From: Brevundimonas goettingensis
GTDB taxonomy: Bacteria > Pseudomonadota > Alphaproteobacteria > Caulobacterales > Caulobacteraceae
Reading direction: 5' to 3'
NCBI RefSeq assembly: GCF_017487405.1
Contig: NZ_CP062222.1
Location: forward strand, 124,001 to 188,000
DNA: 64,000 nucleotides
This document shows positions 27,804 through 35,947 of the stretch, piece after piece. Under the pieces are notes generated by a model. That model worked only from the letters and a program-made list of their open reading frames with translations. It was not told where the DNA came from and made no database searches. The translations under genes were made by a program, and so were the position numbers. Position 1 is the first letter of the stretch. Every line of letters starts with the position of its first letter.

Positions 27804-27824
27804 GCGAGCCAAGTCTGAATGCAG

Positions 27825-27853
27825 CGCCCGCCGGTCGATCCGGCGGGCGTTTT
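27825..27853 (+). terminator. rho-independent terminator after sodB
   Basis: Ten-base arms CGCCCGCCGG (27825-27834) and CCGGCGGGCG (27840-27849) pair perfectly around a five-base loop and are followed by TTTT. It lies 21 bases after the sodB stop and separates it from the next lipoprotein gene, whose start is 17 bases beyond the T run. Confidence 0.92.
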
Positions 27854-27870
27854 CGTCACTGGAGGACGCC

Positions 27871-28812
27871 ATGAAGCTGATCACCCCGAAGACATTCGCG
27901 ATGGGTGCCGTCGCCGCCCTGCTGCTGGCCGCCGCGGCCTGTACGCCGGCCGAGAACGCGAAGCGGCCCGAAGCGAAGCCCGAGGCGGCGGCATTGGTCG
28001 CGTCGGATGGGGCGTACCCGTTCAAGGTCGGCTCGCTTCAGGCCTATGCGCTGCTGGACGGCGACAACCTCGTGCCGAACGACAACTCGGTCTTCGGCGT
28101 GGGTCAGACACCGGACGCCGTCGCTGCGGTCCTGGCCGTCGCCGGTCAGCCGACAGACGGTCTGGCGCTGAGCATCCACCCCCTGCTGGTCAAGGACGGC
28201 GACCGCACGGTCCTGATCGATGCGGGCGCCGGCGCGGCCTTCGGGGACAAGGCCGGCAAGCTGGCGGCCAGCCTGGCCGAGGCGGGCGTCGATCCGGCCG
28301 CGATCACCGACGTCCTGATCTCCCACGGCCACCCCGACCACGTCGGCGGGTTGGTCGCGGCCGACGGCGCCCTGACCTATCCGAACGCCACGATCCGTAT
28401 GTCGCAGGCCGAATGGGCCTCGCTGCAGGCCAATCCGGAAATGGCGATCCTCGTTCAGGCCATCGCGCCCAAGGTGCAGGCCTTCGCCCCCGGCGCCGTC
28501 GTCGCCCCGGGCATCACGGCCATCGCCCTGGCGGGCCATACCCCGGGCCATACCCTCTACGAGATCGCTTCAGACGGTCAGAGGCTGCTCTATGCCGGAG
28601 ACACGGCCCATCATTTCGTCGTCTCGCTGGCCCACCCGGAATGGGCCATGGGATATGACGGCGACAAGGTGGCGGGCGCGGCCCGGCGTCAGGCTGAACT
28701 CGCCGCCCTCGCCGCCTCGGGTGAGCGCGTTTACTTTCATCATTTCCCCTTCCCCGGAATCGGGCGGGTTCGGCAGGGTGCTGAAGGCTATGTCTGGGTT
28801 CCCGAAGGCTGA
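27871..28812 (+). CDS. MBL-fold metallo-hydrolase lipoprotein
   Basis: A 313-residue protein with a lipoprotein signal ending LLLAAAAC (Cys near residue 24), read from the ATG at 27871 after a GGAGG RBS. The metallo-beta-lactamase core carries LISHGHPDHVGGL (HxHxDH), GHTPGHTLYE and YAGDTAHH, with a final FHHFPFPGIGR histidine. This fits quorum-quenching lactonase or general MBL hydrolases anchored to a membrane facing the periplasm. The substrate is unknown. Confidence 0.92.
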   Translation: MKLITPKTFAMGAVAALLLAAAACTPAENAKRPEAKPEAAALVASDGAYPFKVGSLQAYALLDGDNLVPNDNSVFGVGQTPDAVAAVLAVAGQPTDGLALSIHPLLVKDGDRTVLIDAGAGAAFGDKAGKLAASLAEAGVDPAAITDVLISHGHPDHVGGLVAADGALTYPNATIRMSQAEWASLQANPEMAILVQAIAPKVQAFAPGAVVAPGITAIALAGHTPGHTLYEIASDGQRLLYAGDTAHHFVVSLAHPEWAMGYDGDKVAGAARRQAELAALAASGERVYFHHFPFPGIGRVRQGAEGYVWVPEG

Positions 28813-28973
28813 GGTCTGAGACCAAAGTCATAAGAAGAGAATGTAAAACAATCTTTGGTTGCGATGGCAGTATTCACCAGTATTCCGATGCTTGGTAACG
28901 CTCGTACTGGGGCGGTTTATTAACCAGCGAGGGCTAGGGTGCGCTGTCCAGAAGCAGCTCTCCCCGGCCGTCG

Positions 28974-31343
28974 ATGCGTATTCTCTCCTGCCTCGTTCAG
29001 GATCATAACCTTCTGCTCGTCCTGCTGGCGGCCGCGATCTGCGTCGTCGGCGCCTGGACCAGCATCCGGTTGTTCAACCGCATCCGCAGCCGTCTGGATG
29101 GGCAGAAGGCCGCCTGGCTCTTCCTCGGCGCGGTCGCCGCCGGGGCGACCATCTGGTGCACCCATTTCGTGGCCATGCTGGCCTATCAGCCGGGCGTGGC
29201 GGTGACCTACGCCCCCGTCCTGACCGGCGTCTCTCTGCTGGTGGCCATGATCGGCTGCGGCCTGGCTATGGGCCTCGGCGCCCTGAACCACCGCCTGGCC
29301 CCGGCCGTCGGCGGCGCCATTTTCGGCGGCGCGGTGGCGACCATGCACTATACCGGGATGTCGGCCTTCGCGGTCGACGCCCTGGTCGTCTGGTCCGCCC
29401 CCTATGTGATCGCCTCCCTGATCGCGGCCCTGGGCCTGGGCGCTCTGAGCTTCCACCTCGCGGCCCGGGAGGACACGGTGAAGAGCCATCTGATCGGGGC
29501 CGGCGTCATGGTCCTGGCCATCGTGGCCCTGCACTTCACCGGCATGGGGGCGATGGAAATCTTCCCCTTCGCTCCGCGCGACACGGCCACCACCGCCGAC
29601 GACGCCTCGGCGATCATGGCCCTGGGCGTGGCGGGCGTGGCCTTCCTGGTGCTGGGCATCAGCGTCGCCAGCCATATGATCGACGCCCAGATGAGCGCCC
29701 AGTCGCAGTCGCGCCTGCACGACCTGATGGAAGGCTCCGTCGATGGCATGGTGGTGACGCGCGAGGGCCAGGTGGTCGCCGCCAATACCGCCTTCCTGAC
29801 CCTGTCCGGCTTCGATCTGAATGTCCTGATTGACCAGCCGGTCGAGCGCTTCATCGAATGCGCCGGCGCGATGCCCGAGGGCGCCCTGATCCAGTGCCAG
29901 CTGGCCTCCTTCGCCGAGGGCGCCATCCCGGTCGAGGTCGCCGTCCGTCATGAGACGGGCGTCGGCGGCCAGGCCGTTATCTTCGCCGTCCGCGACCTGC
30001 GCGCCAGGCTGGCGCAGGAGCGCCGCATCAGCCATCTGGCTCGCAACGACAGCCTGACCGGCCTGCCCAACCGCACCTCCTTCCTGGAGCGTCTGGAGCG
30101 CGTCGTCGCGACCGTGAAGCCGGGCGAGAGCCTGGCCCTTCTGGCCATCGACCTGAACCGGTTCAAGGAGGTCAACGACCTCTATGGCCACGCCGCCGGC
30201 GATCAGCTTCTGATCCACGTCGCCGACCAGATGCGCGGGGCGCTTGAAGACGGCGAGTTTGTCGCACGCCAAGGCGGTGACGAGTTCGTGGTCATCGTGC
30301 CGGGCGTGGACCGCGACGGGGCCTTCCGCGCCGCCGAACGCCTGCGCGCGGCCATCATCGTCCCGACCGAGATCGAGCGTGCCGAGGTCGGTTGCGGCGC
30401 CGCGATCGGCATCGCCCTCTATCCCCAGGACGCGACCGAGATTTCCAACCTGATCAATGACGCCGACCTGGCCATGTATCGGGCCAAGGGGTCGCTGACC
30501 CAGTCGATCTGCTTCTATGAAGAGGCGATGGACGAGGCGGTCCGCAACCGTCGCCGCCTGACGCAAGGGTTGCGCGAGGCGCTGGATCAGGACCAGTTCG
30601 AACTCTACTATCAGGTCCAGGGCTCGCTCGAGACCGGCAAGGTCACCGGCTATGAGGTACTGTTGCGCTGGCGCCAGGCCGACGGCTCCTTCATTCCGCC
30701 CGACCAGTTCATCCCGCTCGCCGAGGAGACCGGTCTGATCCTGCCGATCGGCGAATGGGTGCTGCGCAATGCGTGTCGCGAGGCCGCGACCTGGTCAGAG
30801 CCGCACAAGATCGCCGTCAATCTGTCGCCGATCCAGCTGGCCCACGTCGACCTGCCGCGTCTGGTGCATCAGATCCTGATCGAGACGGGCCTGAAGCCCT
30901 CGCGGCTGGAGCTGGAGATCACCGAGACGGCGATGATCAGCGATCTGGACCGCACCACCCACATCCTGCGTCAGCTGAAGCTGCTGGGCGTCTCGGTGGC
31001 CATGGACGACTTCGGCACCGGCTATTCGTCGCTGTCGACCCTGCGCGCCTTCCCGTTCGACAAGATCAAGCTGGACCGGTCCTTCATGTCCGAACTGGAC
31101 GGCAGTCCGCAGTCCAAAGCCATCATCCGCGCCGTCCTGGCCTTGGGCGAAAGCCTGGAGATCCCCGTCCTGGCCGAAGGGGTAGAAACGATGGACCAAC
31201 TGAGCTTCCTGCGCGAACAGGGCTGCGGCGAGGTCCAGGGCTATCTGCTGGGCCGGCCCAAGCCGGAGGCCGAACAGGTCGCGGCGCCGGAGGCCATCCT
31301 GTCGGCCGAGGCCGACTTCGACGCGCACCGGAAGGTCGCCTGA
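28974..31343 (+). CDS. MHYT-PAS-GGDEF-EAL c-di-GMP signalling protein
   Basis: A 789-residue protein. Residues 1-225 form the MHYT membrane sensor, with its three motifs HFVAM (64-68), MHYTGM (124-129) and LHFTGM (186-191). A PAS-like region follows, then a GGDEF domain with RQGGDEF near residue 435 and DSLTGLPNR before it, and an EAL domain with YEVLLRW near 560, ETAM, DDFGTGYSS, KLDRSF and AEGVET, a full phosphodiesterase set. The inhibitory RxxD motif five residues before GGDEF is absent. It could make and break c-di-GMP in response to a membrane signal, possibly a gas or metal. Confidence 0.95.
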   Translation: MRILSCLVQDHNLLLVLLAAAICVVGAWTSIRLFNRIRSRLDGQKAAWLFLGAVAAGATIWCTHFVAMLAYQPGVAVTYAPVLTGVSLLVAMIGCGLAMGLGALNHRLAPAVGGAIFGGAVATMHYTGMSAFAVDALVVWSAPYVIASLIAALGLGALSFHLAAREDTVKSHLIGAGVMVLAIVALHFTGMGAMEIFPFAPRDTATTADDASAIMALGVAGVAFLVLGISVASHMIDAQMSAQSQSRLHDLMEGSVDGMVVTREGQVVAANTAFLTLSGFDLNVLIDQPVERFIECAGAMPEGALIQCQLASFAEGAIPVEVAVRHETGVGGQAVIFAVRDLRARLAQERRISHLARNDSLTGLPNRTSFLERLERVVATVKPGESLALLAIDLNRFKEVNDLYGHAAGDQLLIHVADQMRGALEDGEFVARQGGDEFVVIVPGVDRDGAFRAAERLRAAIIVPTEIERAEVGCGAAIGIALYPQDATEISNLINDADLAMYRAKGSLTQSICFYEEAMDEAVRNRRRLTQGLREALDQDQFELYYQVQGSLETGKVTGYEVLLRWRQADGSFIPPDQFIPLAEETGLILPIGEWVLRNACREAATWSEPHKIAVNLSPIQLAHVDLPRLVHQILIETGLKPSRLELEITETAMISDLDRTTHILRQLKLLGVSVAMDDFGTGYSSLSTLRAFPFDKIKLDRSFMSELDGSPQSKAIIRAVLALGESLEIPVLAEGVETMDQLSFLREQGCGEVQGYLLGRPKPEAEQVAAPEAILSAEADFDAHRKVA

Positions 31344-31376
31344 CCCCGAAAGTCCATACGGACATTGACTCAAGGA

Positions 31377-31402
31377 GGGCGGGCCGTCATAAGCCCGCCT
31401 TT
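31377..31402 (+). terminator. terminator after the MHYT-GGDEF-EAL gene
   Basis: Arms GGCGGGC (31378-31384) and GCCCGCC (31393-31399), extended by a G-T pair, enclose an eight-base loop and are followed by TTT. It lies about 35 bases after the stop codon, between that gene and rpsD. Confidence 0.75.
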
Positions 31403-31519
31403 CCCGCATTCGGCCCACGGTCGAAGGCGCGAGAACACTACGGACGATGCGTGGACCGCCGTTGAGATCGCCTTCCCACTTTCGGGGAGGCCGGGCCGCA
31501 TCAAGTTGAAGAGAATAGA

Positions 31520-32137
31520 ATGTCCAAGCGCCACAGCGCCAAGTACAAAATCGACCGCGCCATGGGTGAAAACCTGTGGGGCCGCGCCAAGAGCCCGGTC
31601 AACAAGCGTTCGTACGGCCCCGGCCAGCACGGCCAGCGCCGCAAGTCCAAGGTCTCCGACTTCGGCCTGCAGCTGAAGGCCAAGCAGAAGCTCAAGGGCT
31701 ACTACGGCAACCTGACCGAAAAGCAGTTCCGCAAGACCTATGACGAGGCTGCTCGCCGCAAGGGCAACACCTCGGAAAACCTGATCGGTCTGCTGGAAGC
31801 CCGTCTGGACGCGATCGTCTATCGCGCCAAGTTCGTCCCGACCGTCTGGGCCGCCCGTCAGTTCGTCAACCACGGCCACGTCACGGTCAACGGCAAGAAG
31901 GTGAACATCGCCTCCTACCGCGTGAAGCCGGACGACGTCGTCGCCGTCAAGGAAGCCTCGCGCAACATGGCTCTGGTGCTTGAAGCCCAGCAGTCGTCGG
32001 AACGCGACATCCCCGACTACATCGAACAGGGCGACCGCGGCTTCTCGGTCCGCTTCGTCCGTCAACCCGAACTGGCCGACGTGCCGTTCGCGGTCAAGAT
32101 GGAGCCGAACCTGGTCGTCGAATACTACGCTTCGTAA
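31520..32137 (+). CDS. rpsD: 30S ribosomal protein S4
   Basis: A 205-residue S4 of normal length starting [21 protein letters not shown], followed by the highly conserved S4 core [26 protein letters not shown] and the S4 RNA-binding motif [22 protein letters not shown]. It lacks the zinc-binding CxxC N-terminus of the C+ form. S4 starts 30S assembly on 16S rRNA. It is a stand-alone gene here, not part of an alpha operon, and ends at a very strong terminator. Confidence 0.98.
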   Translation: MSKRHSAKYKIDRAMGENLWGRAKSPVNKRSYGPGQHGQRRKSKVSDFGLQLKAKQKLKGYYGNLTEKQFRKTYDEAARRKGNTSENLIGLLEARLDAIVYRAKFVPTVWAARQFVNHGHVTVNGKKVNIASYRVKPDDVVAVKEASRNMALVLEAQQSSERDIPDYIEQGDRGFSVRFVRQPELADVPFAVKMEPNLVVEYYAS

Positions 32138-32163
32138 GTTCGATTGCCGGATCGCAAGATCGG

Positions 32164-32197
32164 AAAGGCCCTGGGGAAACCCGGGGCCTTTTTCTTT
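32164..32197 (+). terminator. strong terminator after rpsD
   Basis: Twelve-base arms AAAGGCCCTGGG (32164-32175) and CCCGGGGCCTTT (32180-32191), with one G-T pair, enclose a GAAA tetraloop and run into TTTTTCTTT. It lies 27 bases after the rpsD stop. Confidence 0.95.
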
Positions 32198-32267
32198 GCT
32201 CCGAGGTTGGTGGGACCCTCGAGAACATCTTTGCCTGTCGCGCGTTACACGCAGGCAGGAGAGAGCG

Positions 32268-32396
32268 ATGATCGATTGGGACGCCCCGACACGCCATAAA
32301 CACCCGGGCACGCGCCGGGCCCTTGCGGCCTATGCAGCAATGGCGGGCTTCTCCCTCCTGATCTGGATGGGCGTGACCGCTGCAGTCCTGAAGTAG
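32268..32396 (+). CDS. 42-residue single-pass membrane protein
   Basis: A short frame preceded by AGGAGAGAGCG, a good ribosome-binding site seven bases before the ATG. The N-terminus is polar (MIDWDAPTRHKHPGTRRALAA) and the rest is one hydrophobic helix (YAAMAGFSLLIWMGVTAAVL), so the protein is likely a small inner-membrane protein. It lies after the rpsD terminator and therefore needs its own promoter. Composition and spacing favour a real gene; no family was recognised. Confidence 0.6.
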   Translation: MIDWDAPTRHKHPGTRRALAAYAAMAGFSLLIWMGVTAAVLK

Positions 32397-32402
32397 TCGC
32401 GG

Positions 32403-33593
32403 TTAGAGCGCCGGCTGGGGGCCGTATTCCCACGCATACGGCACGCCCGTCTCGCCGAGGATGAAGCGCACCAGTGTGGGGAAGGCGGCTTCCGAGCGCA
32501 CATCGTTGGACAGGATCAGGACGCAGCGGCGGCTCGCCTCGATGCAGACCCAGGTATTGCCGGTCGAGTCATTGTGCCCGCCCTTGAAGAAACCCGGTCC
32601 CTGAGGTCCCGTGAAGGTCACGACGCCGAGGCCTGCGGACAGGCCGTGATGCTGATCGGCCGGCGGCATTTCTTCCTGAAAGCTGGGGAACTGGGTCGCA
32701 GTTCTGATTGAAACTTGGGGGCGGACCAGTTCGGCGGCCAAAGCCGGGGTCAGGCCATCCCGGCGGACATAGGCGGCGACGAATTTCGCAAGGTCTGCGA
32801 TGGTCGTGTCCATAGACCCGGCGGCGCGGGTCTTCGAGCGTTCGTCATGCGGCTCGACCGAGCCGTCCGCCTCCCAGCCGTCAGCCAGATTGGCCGCGAA
32901 GTCGGGCCGCCACATCATCCCGGTCCTGGGCATGCCGAAACGGTCGAAGACCCGGCGCTGCATCTCGGCCCCGATGTCCAGGCCCAGACCCTGTTCGAGC
33001 ACGAACTGCAGCAGGATCAGTCCGTCGCCGGAATAGGCGTAGCGGCTGCCCGGATCGAAATGGATCTTCAGCTTTCCGTCCGGCTCCAGGAAGCCGAAGT
33101 TGGAGAAGCCCGCCGAATGGGTCAGCAGGATGCGCGGGGTGATGGTCCGCCAGCGCGGGTCGTCGGCCAGACCGCGATAGTCTGCGTAGCGGTCGGCGAG
33201 ATCCTCGCTCCAGTACTCGGGCAGGGGTTTGGGTAGATAGTCGGCGATGGGTGTGTCGAGGTCGATCTTTCCCTCGTCGACCAACTGCATCACGGTCCAG
33301 GCGAAGACCGCCTTGGTCAGGGAGGCGCCGTACATCACGGTGTCGGTCTCAAGCGGTTCGCCCCTGGCGTTTCGGTCGCCCCAGGCCTGGACCAGGCTCA
33401 CCTTACCGTCGTCGATGACCGCCAGGGCCAGACCTTTCGAATGGGTCAGGCCCATCAACCGCTGGACCTCTTCGTCGACGGCGGCCGGTGAGGGAAGGGG
33501 GGCGGTTTGTGCCGGGGCCGGCCCCGCAAGGGCCAGCAGACCGAGCGTGGCGGCGGCGGCCAGGGACGTCGTCGGCGAGATCATGCGCAACAT
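32403..33593 (-). CDS. serine hydrolase, beta-lactamase class C family
   Basis: A 396-residue secreted protein; the signal peptide ends PAPAQ. The active-site serine tetrad is in GASLTKAVFAW (SxxK near residue 84), and the second motif is YAYSGDG, where the usual YxN reads YSG. A late GLGVVTF/FKGGHND region stands for the KTG/HxG box. Such proteins are esterases, D-amino-acid peptidases or PBP-like enzymes in the periplasm. The changed YxN motif could alter activity. It diverges from the next lipoprotein gene. Confidence 0.9.
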   Translation of the reverse strand: MLRMISPTTSLAAAATLGLLALAGPAPAQTAPLPSPAAVDEEVQRLMGLTHSKGLALAVIDDGKVSLVQAWGDRNARGEPLETDTVMYGASLTKAVFAWTVMQLVDEGKIDLDTPIADYLPKPLPEYWSEDLADRYADYRGLADDPRWRTITPRILLTHSAGFSNFGFLEPDGKLKIHFDPGSRYAYSGDGLILLQFVLEQGLGLDIGAEMQRRVFDRFGMPRTGMMWRPDFAANLADGWEADGSVEPHDERSKTRAAGSMDTTIADLAKFVAAYVRRDGLTPALAAELVRPQVSIRTATQFPSFQEEMPPADQHHGLSAGLGVVTFTGPQGPGFFKGGHNDSTGNTWVCIEASRRCVLILSNDVRSEAAFPTLVRFILGETGVPYAWEYGPQPAL

Positions 33594-33671
33594 GGGGGCA
33601 GCTCGCTTTTCGGGTGCTTTCAGGTGCGAATTAAGCGCATAATGCGGCTCAGGCTGTTGAGGGGAAGGGGC

Positions 33672-34079
33672 ATGGCGCCCGTCCGCGCATTAATTCTTTG
33701 TGGCATGGCCGGGGTGGCGCTGACCGCCCTGTCGGGGTGCGCCTCTGTGACCTCGCGCCTGGGTCTGGGTCAGGCCGATCAGGCCGAGCTGCCGCCGCCC
33801 ATGCCGGGGGTGCTGGAGCCGATCCACGCCGCCGCCCTGCTCAACAACACCGCCGTCTTCTGGGTCAGCTCCAACGGCTGCACCAAGAAGGACGACCTGC
33901 AGCCGATCGTCTCCTTCCACGGTGATGCCTCGATCATCACCCTGCGCCGGATTTCCGAGGACCGCTGCACCACCCCCGAGGACGAGGGGGTGGAGATCAA
34001 ATGGTCGTTCGAAGAGCTCGGCCTCAAGCCCGGGGCGCGGGTGTCGGTCAACAACCCCTACCAGTTGCCCCAGACCTGA
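33672..34079 (+). CDS. lipoprotein of unknown function, paralogue A
   Basis: A 135-residue lipoprotein from the ATG at 33672, chosen for its GAGGGGAAGGGG RBS and lipobox ALSGC (Cys near 27). The mature protein has NTAVFWVSSNGCTKKDDLQ with two later cysteines (DRCTT) and ends WSFEELGLKPGARVSVNNPYQL. The same SNGC ... VELRWTYEELGLQPG layout occurs in the lipoprotein at 35477, so the two are paralogues on either side of the OYE gene. Likely a periplasmic lipoprotein; family not recognised. Confidence 0.85.
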   Translation: MAPVRALILCGMAGVALTALSGCASVTSRLGLGQADQAELPPPMPGVLEPIHAAALLNNTAVFWVSSNGCTKKDDLQPIVSFHGDASIITLRRISEDRCTTPEDEGVEIKWSFEELGLKPGARVSVNNPYQLPQT

Positions 34080-34082
34080 CGT

Positions 34083-35195
34083 CTAGGCCGGGGCGTGGAC
34101 CCGGCCATAGCCCGGCCATGTGCTGTCGGTCGCCCGCGCATACTGGTCCGGCAGGCCCTCGGGCTGGCCGAGCGCCGAGGCCGCGTGGTGCGGCCAGTTC
34201 GGATCGTCGAGCACCGCCCGGGCGATGGCCACGGCGTCCGCCTGACCGGACGCCACGATCTGCTCGGCCTGATGGGCGTCATAGATCATGCCGACGGCTA
34301 TGACATTGGCCTCGGGGATCCCGGCCTTCACCGCCTCGGCGAACGGAACCTGATAGCCGGGCTGGTCGCCGGGGATCTTCGCCGTCGCGACATTGCCGCC
34401 GCTGGTCAGGTGCAGATAGTCGTAGCCGAGATCGTGCAGGGCCCGGCTGAAGGCGACGGCCTCGTCCGGGCTGATGCCGCCCTCGGTCCAGTCCGAACCG
34501 TTCAGGCGGGCGCCGAGAACGCGCGTGCGCGGCCAGGCGTCGCGCAGGGCGGCGGCGACCCGCAAGGGGAAGCGCATCCGGTTCTCCAGCGAACCGCCGT
34601 AGTCGTCGGTGCGGTGGTTCGACAGCGGCGACAGGAACTGGGTCAGCAGATAACCGTGGGCGGCGTGCAGTTCGACCGCATCGAAGCCGGCGCGCTGAGC
34701 CCGCCCAGTCGCCTGGACGAAGCCGTCGACGACACGCTGCATGCCCGCCTCGTCGAGCGCCTCGGGCGTGTGCCAGTCGTCGCGGAAGGGCTCGGCGGAG
34801 GCGGAAAAGGTCTGCCAGGCCTTGTCGGGGCCGGCGGGGCCGCCGCGCTCGATCCACGGCGGATTGGTCGAGGCCTTGCGCCCGGCATGGGCCAGCTGGA
34901 TGCCGATCGGGGTGTCGGAATAGGTGCGGATCTGCTGGATCAGGGTCGCGAAGCCGGCCTCTTGTTCGTCATTCCACAGGCCCGTATCTGCCCAGGAGAT
35001 ACGGGCCTCGGGTACGACCCCCGTCGCCTCCACGATCACCAGCGACGCGCCCGACAGGGCCAGCTTGCCCAGATGCTGGGCGTGCCAGGGCTGGGGCACG
35101 CCGTTGACGGCGGAGTACTGGCACATCGGGGCGATGATGATGCGGTTCTTCAGCGTCAGGGGGCCGACGGCGAGGGGCGAAAAAAGCAGGCTCAT
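34083..35195 (-). CDS. NADH:flavin oxidoreductase, old yellow enzyme (NamA/YqjM type)
   Basis: A 370-residue FMN TIM-barrel protein from the ATG at 35195 (a longer upstream frame lacks support). N-terminal SPLAVGPLTLKNRIIIAPMCQYSA is typical of the YqjM/NamA group, with AHAGRK for substrate contact, GFDAVELHAAHGYLL near the active site and a C-terminal RAVLDDPNWPHHAA arginine finger region. These enzymes reduce activated C=C bonds, such as those of enals and nitro compounds, with NAD(P)H. It lies opposite the two related lipoproteins, with its end three bases from the first. Confidence 0.95.
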   Translation of the reverse strand: MSLLFSPLAVGPLTLKNRIIIAPMCQYSAVNGVPQPWHAQHLGKLALSGASLVIVEATGVVPEARISWADTGLWNDEQEAGFATLIQQIRTYSDTPIGIQLAHAGRKASTNPPWIERGGPAGPDKAWQTFSASAEPFRDDWHTPEALDEAGMQRVVDGFVQATGRAQRAGFDAVELHAAHGYLLTQFLSPLSNHRTDDYGGSLENRMRFPLRVAAALRDAWPRTRVLGARLNGSDWTEGGISPDEAVAFSRALHDLGYDYLHLTSGGNVATAKIPGDQPGYQVPFAEAVKAGIPEANVIAVGMIYDAHQAEQIVASGQADAVAIARAVLDDPNWPHHAASALGQPEGLPDQYARATDSTWPGYGRVHAPA

Positions 35196-35357
35196 GAAAG
35201 GCGTCCTTGGGGGAGGAGGCTCAGTAGCTATGCCGGTTGCGGATCGGATCAAGGGGCGCGCGTCAGGGTGGAAAAGCCTTTCCGATTATTCACGTGTGTT
35301 TTGAACGTCGTCGGGTGATCAAGCGTCACAAGCTTCAACCCACGGGGATCTCCGCCA

Positions 35358-35477
35358 ATGCTTCGTCTCGCCCTCGCCATCGCCATCGCCGCCCCGCTGC
35401 TGTCGGGCTGCATCATCATCGCCACGGACAAGCCGACGACCCGCGTCGTGCAGACCGCCCCGGCCGAAGGCCAGTAA
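35358..35477 (+). CDS. 39-residue lipoprotein
   Basis: Starts at ATG 35358 with a lipobox LLSGC (Cys18) after a short hydrophobic stretch, then a short polar tail, IIIATDKPTTRVVQTAPAEGQ. The stop TAA overlaps the ATG of the next lipoprotein by one base, which is strong support for coupling. Too short to classify. It may be a small outer-membrane lipopeptide or a leader for the gene that follows. Confidence 0.75.
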   Translation: MLRLALAIAIAAPLLSGCIIIATDKPTTRVVQTAPAEGQ

Positions 35478-35875
35478 TGCGCGCCGTCAAAGGCCTGCTT
35501 CTGGCGGCGGCGATCACGCCGCTGCTGGGCGCCTGCGTCATCTATGATGGCAGCGGCGAGGACAATGTCTCGGTCCGCCTCGGCTCGCACACCACCACCG
35601 CCTGGAGCGACGATTCCGAAGTGCTGCGCGCGGTCCGTTTCGAGCCGGGCGCCCTGGTCGTCCGGGCCGAATCCAACGGCTGCACCGAGGCCTCGTCCTT
35701 CGCGGTCGAGGTTTCCGAAGGCGACGGCCCGACCCGGCTGACGCTGACGCGCCGGTCGCCGGACGTCTGCAAGGCCCTCGTGCCCGAAGGCGTCGAACTG
35801 CGCTGGACCTACGAAGAACTGGGCCTCCAGCCCGGCGCGTCGGTCAGTGTGACCAACCCGATCCGACTGCCCTAA
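35477..35875 (+). CDS. lipoprotein of unknown function, paralogue B
   Basis: A 132-residue lipoprotein with lipobox LLGAC (Cys20). Its domain (ALVVRAESNGCTEASSF, then RSPDVCKALVPEGVELRW and YEELGLQPGASVSVTNP) matches the lipoprotein at 33672 across the whole mature length, including the three cysteine positions counting the lipid Cys. It overlaps the 39-residue gene by one base. No known family recalled; probably periplasmic and disulfide-bearing. Confidence 0.87.
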   Translation: MRAVKGLLLAAAITPLLGACVIYDGSGEDNVSVRLGSHTTTAWSDDSEVLRAVRFEPGALVVRAESNGCTEASSFAVEVSEGDGPTRLTLTRRSPDVCKALVPEGVELRWTYEELGLQPGASVSVTNPIRLP

Positions 35876-35886
35876 GGCTCGGAAAA

Positions 35887-35916
35887 AGGGGCGGGCGCCG
35901 CCGCGTCCGCCCTTCT
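35887..35916 (+). terminator. possible terminator after paralogue-B lipoprotein
   Basis: GGGCGG (35889-35894) and CCGCCC (35907-35912) can pair around a GC-rich 12-base loop and are followed by TTCT. The T run is poor, so this is a weak candidate. Confidence 0.4.
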
Positions 35917-35947
35917 CGGCCCGCCCCCGAAGGCGCTAGAAGACGGC

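Noticed and set aside
28920..30566. 548-residue leftward open frame
   Set aside because: Opposite the MHYT-GGDEF-EAL gene; repeated DGxxG/GQG-type stretches typical of an antisense shadow.
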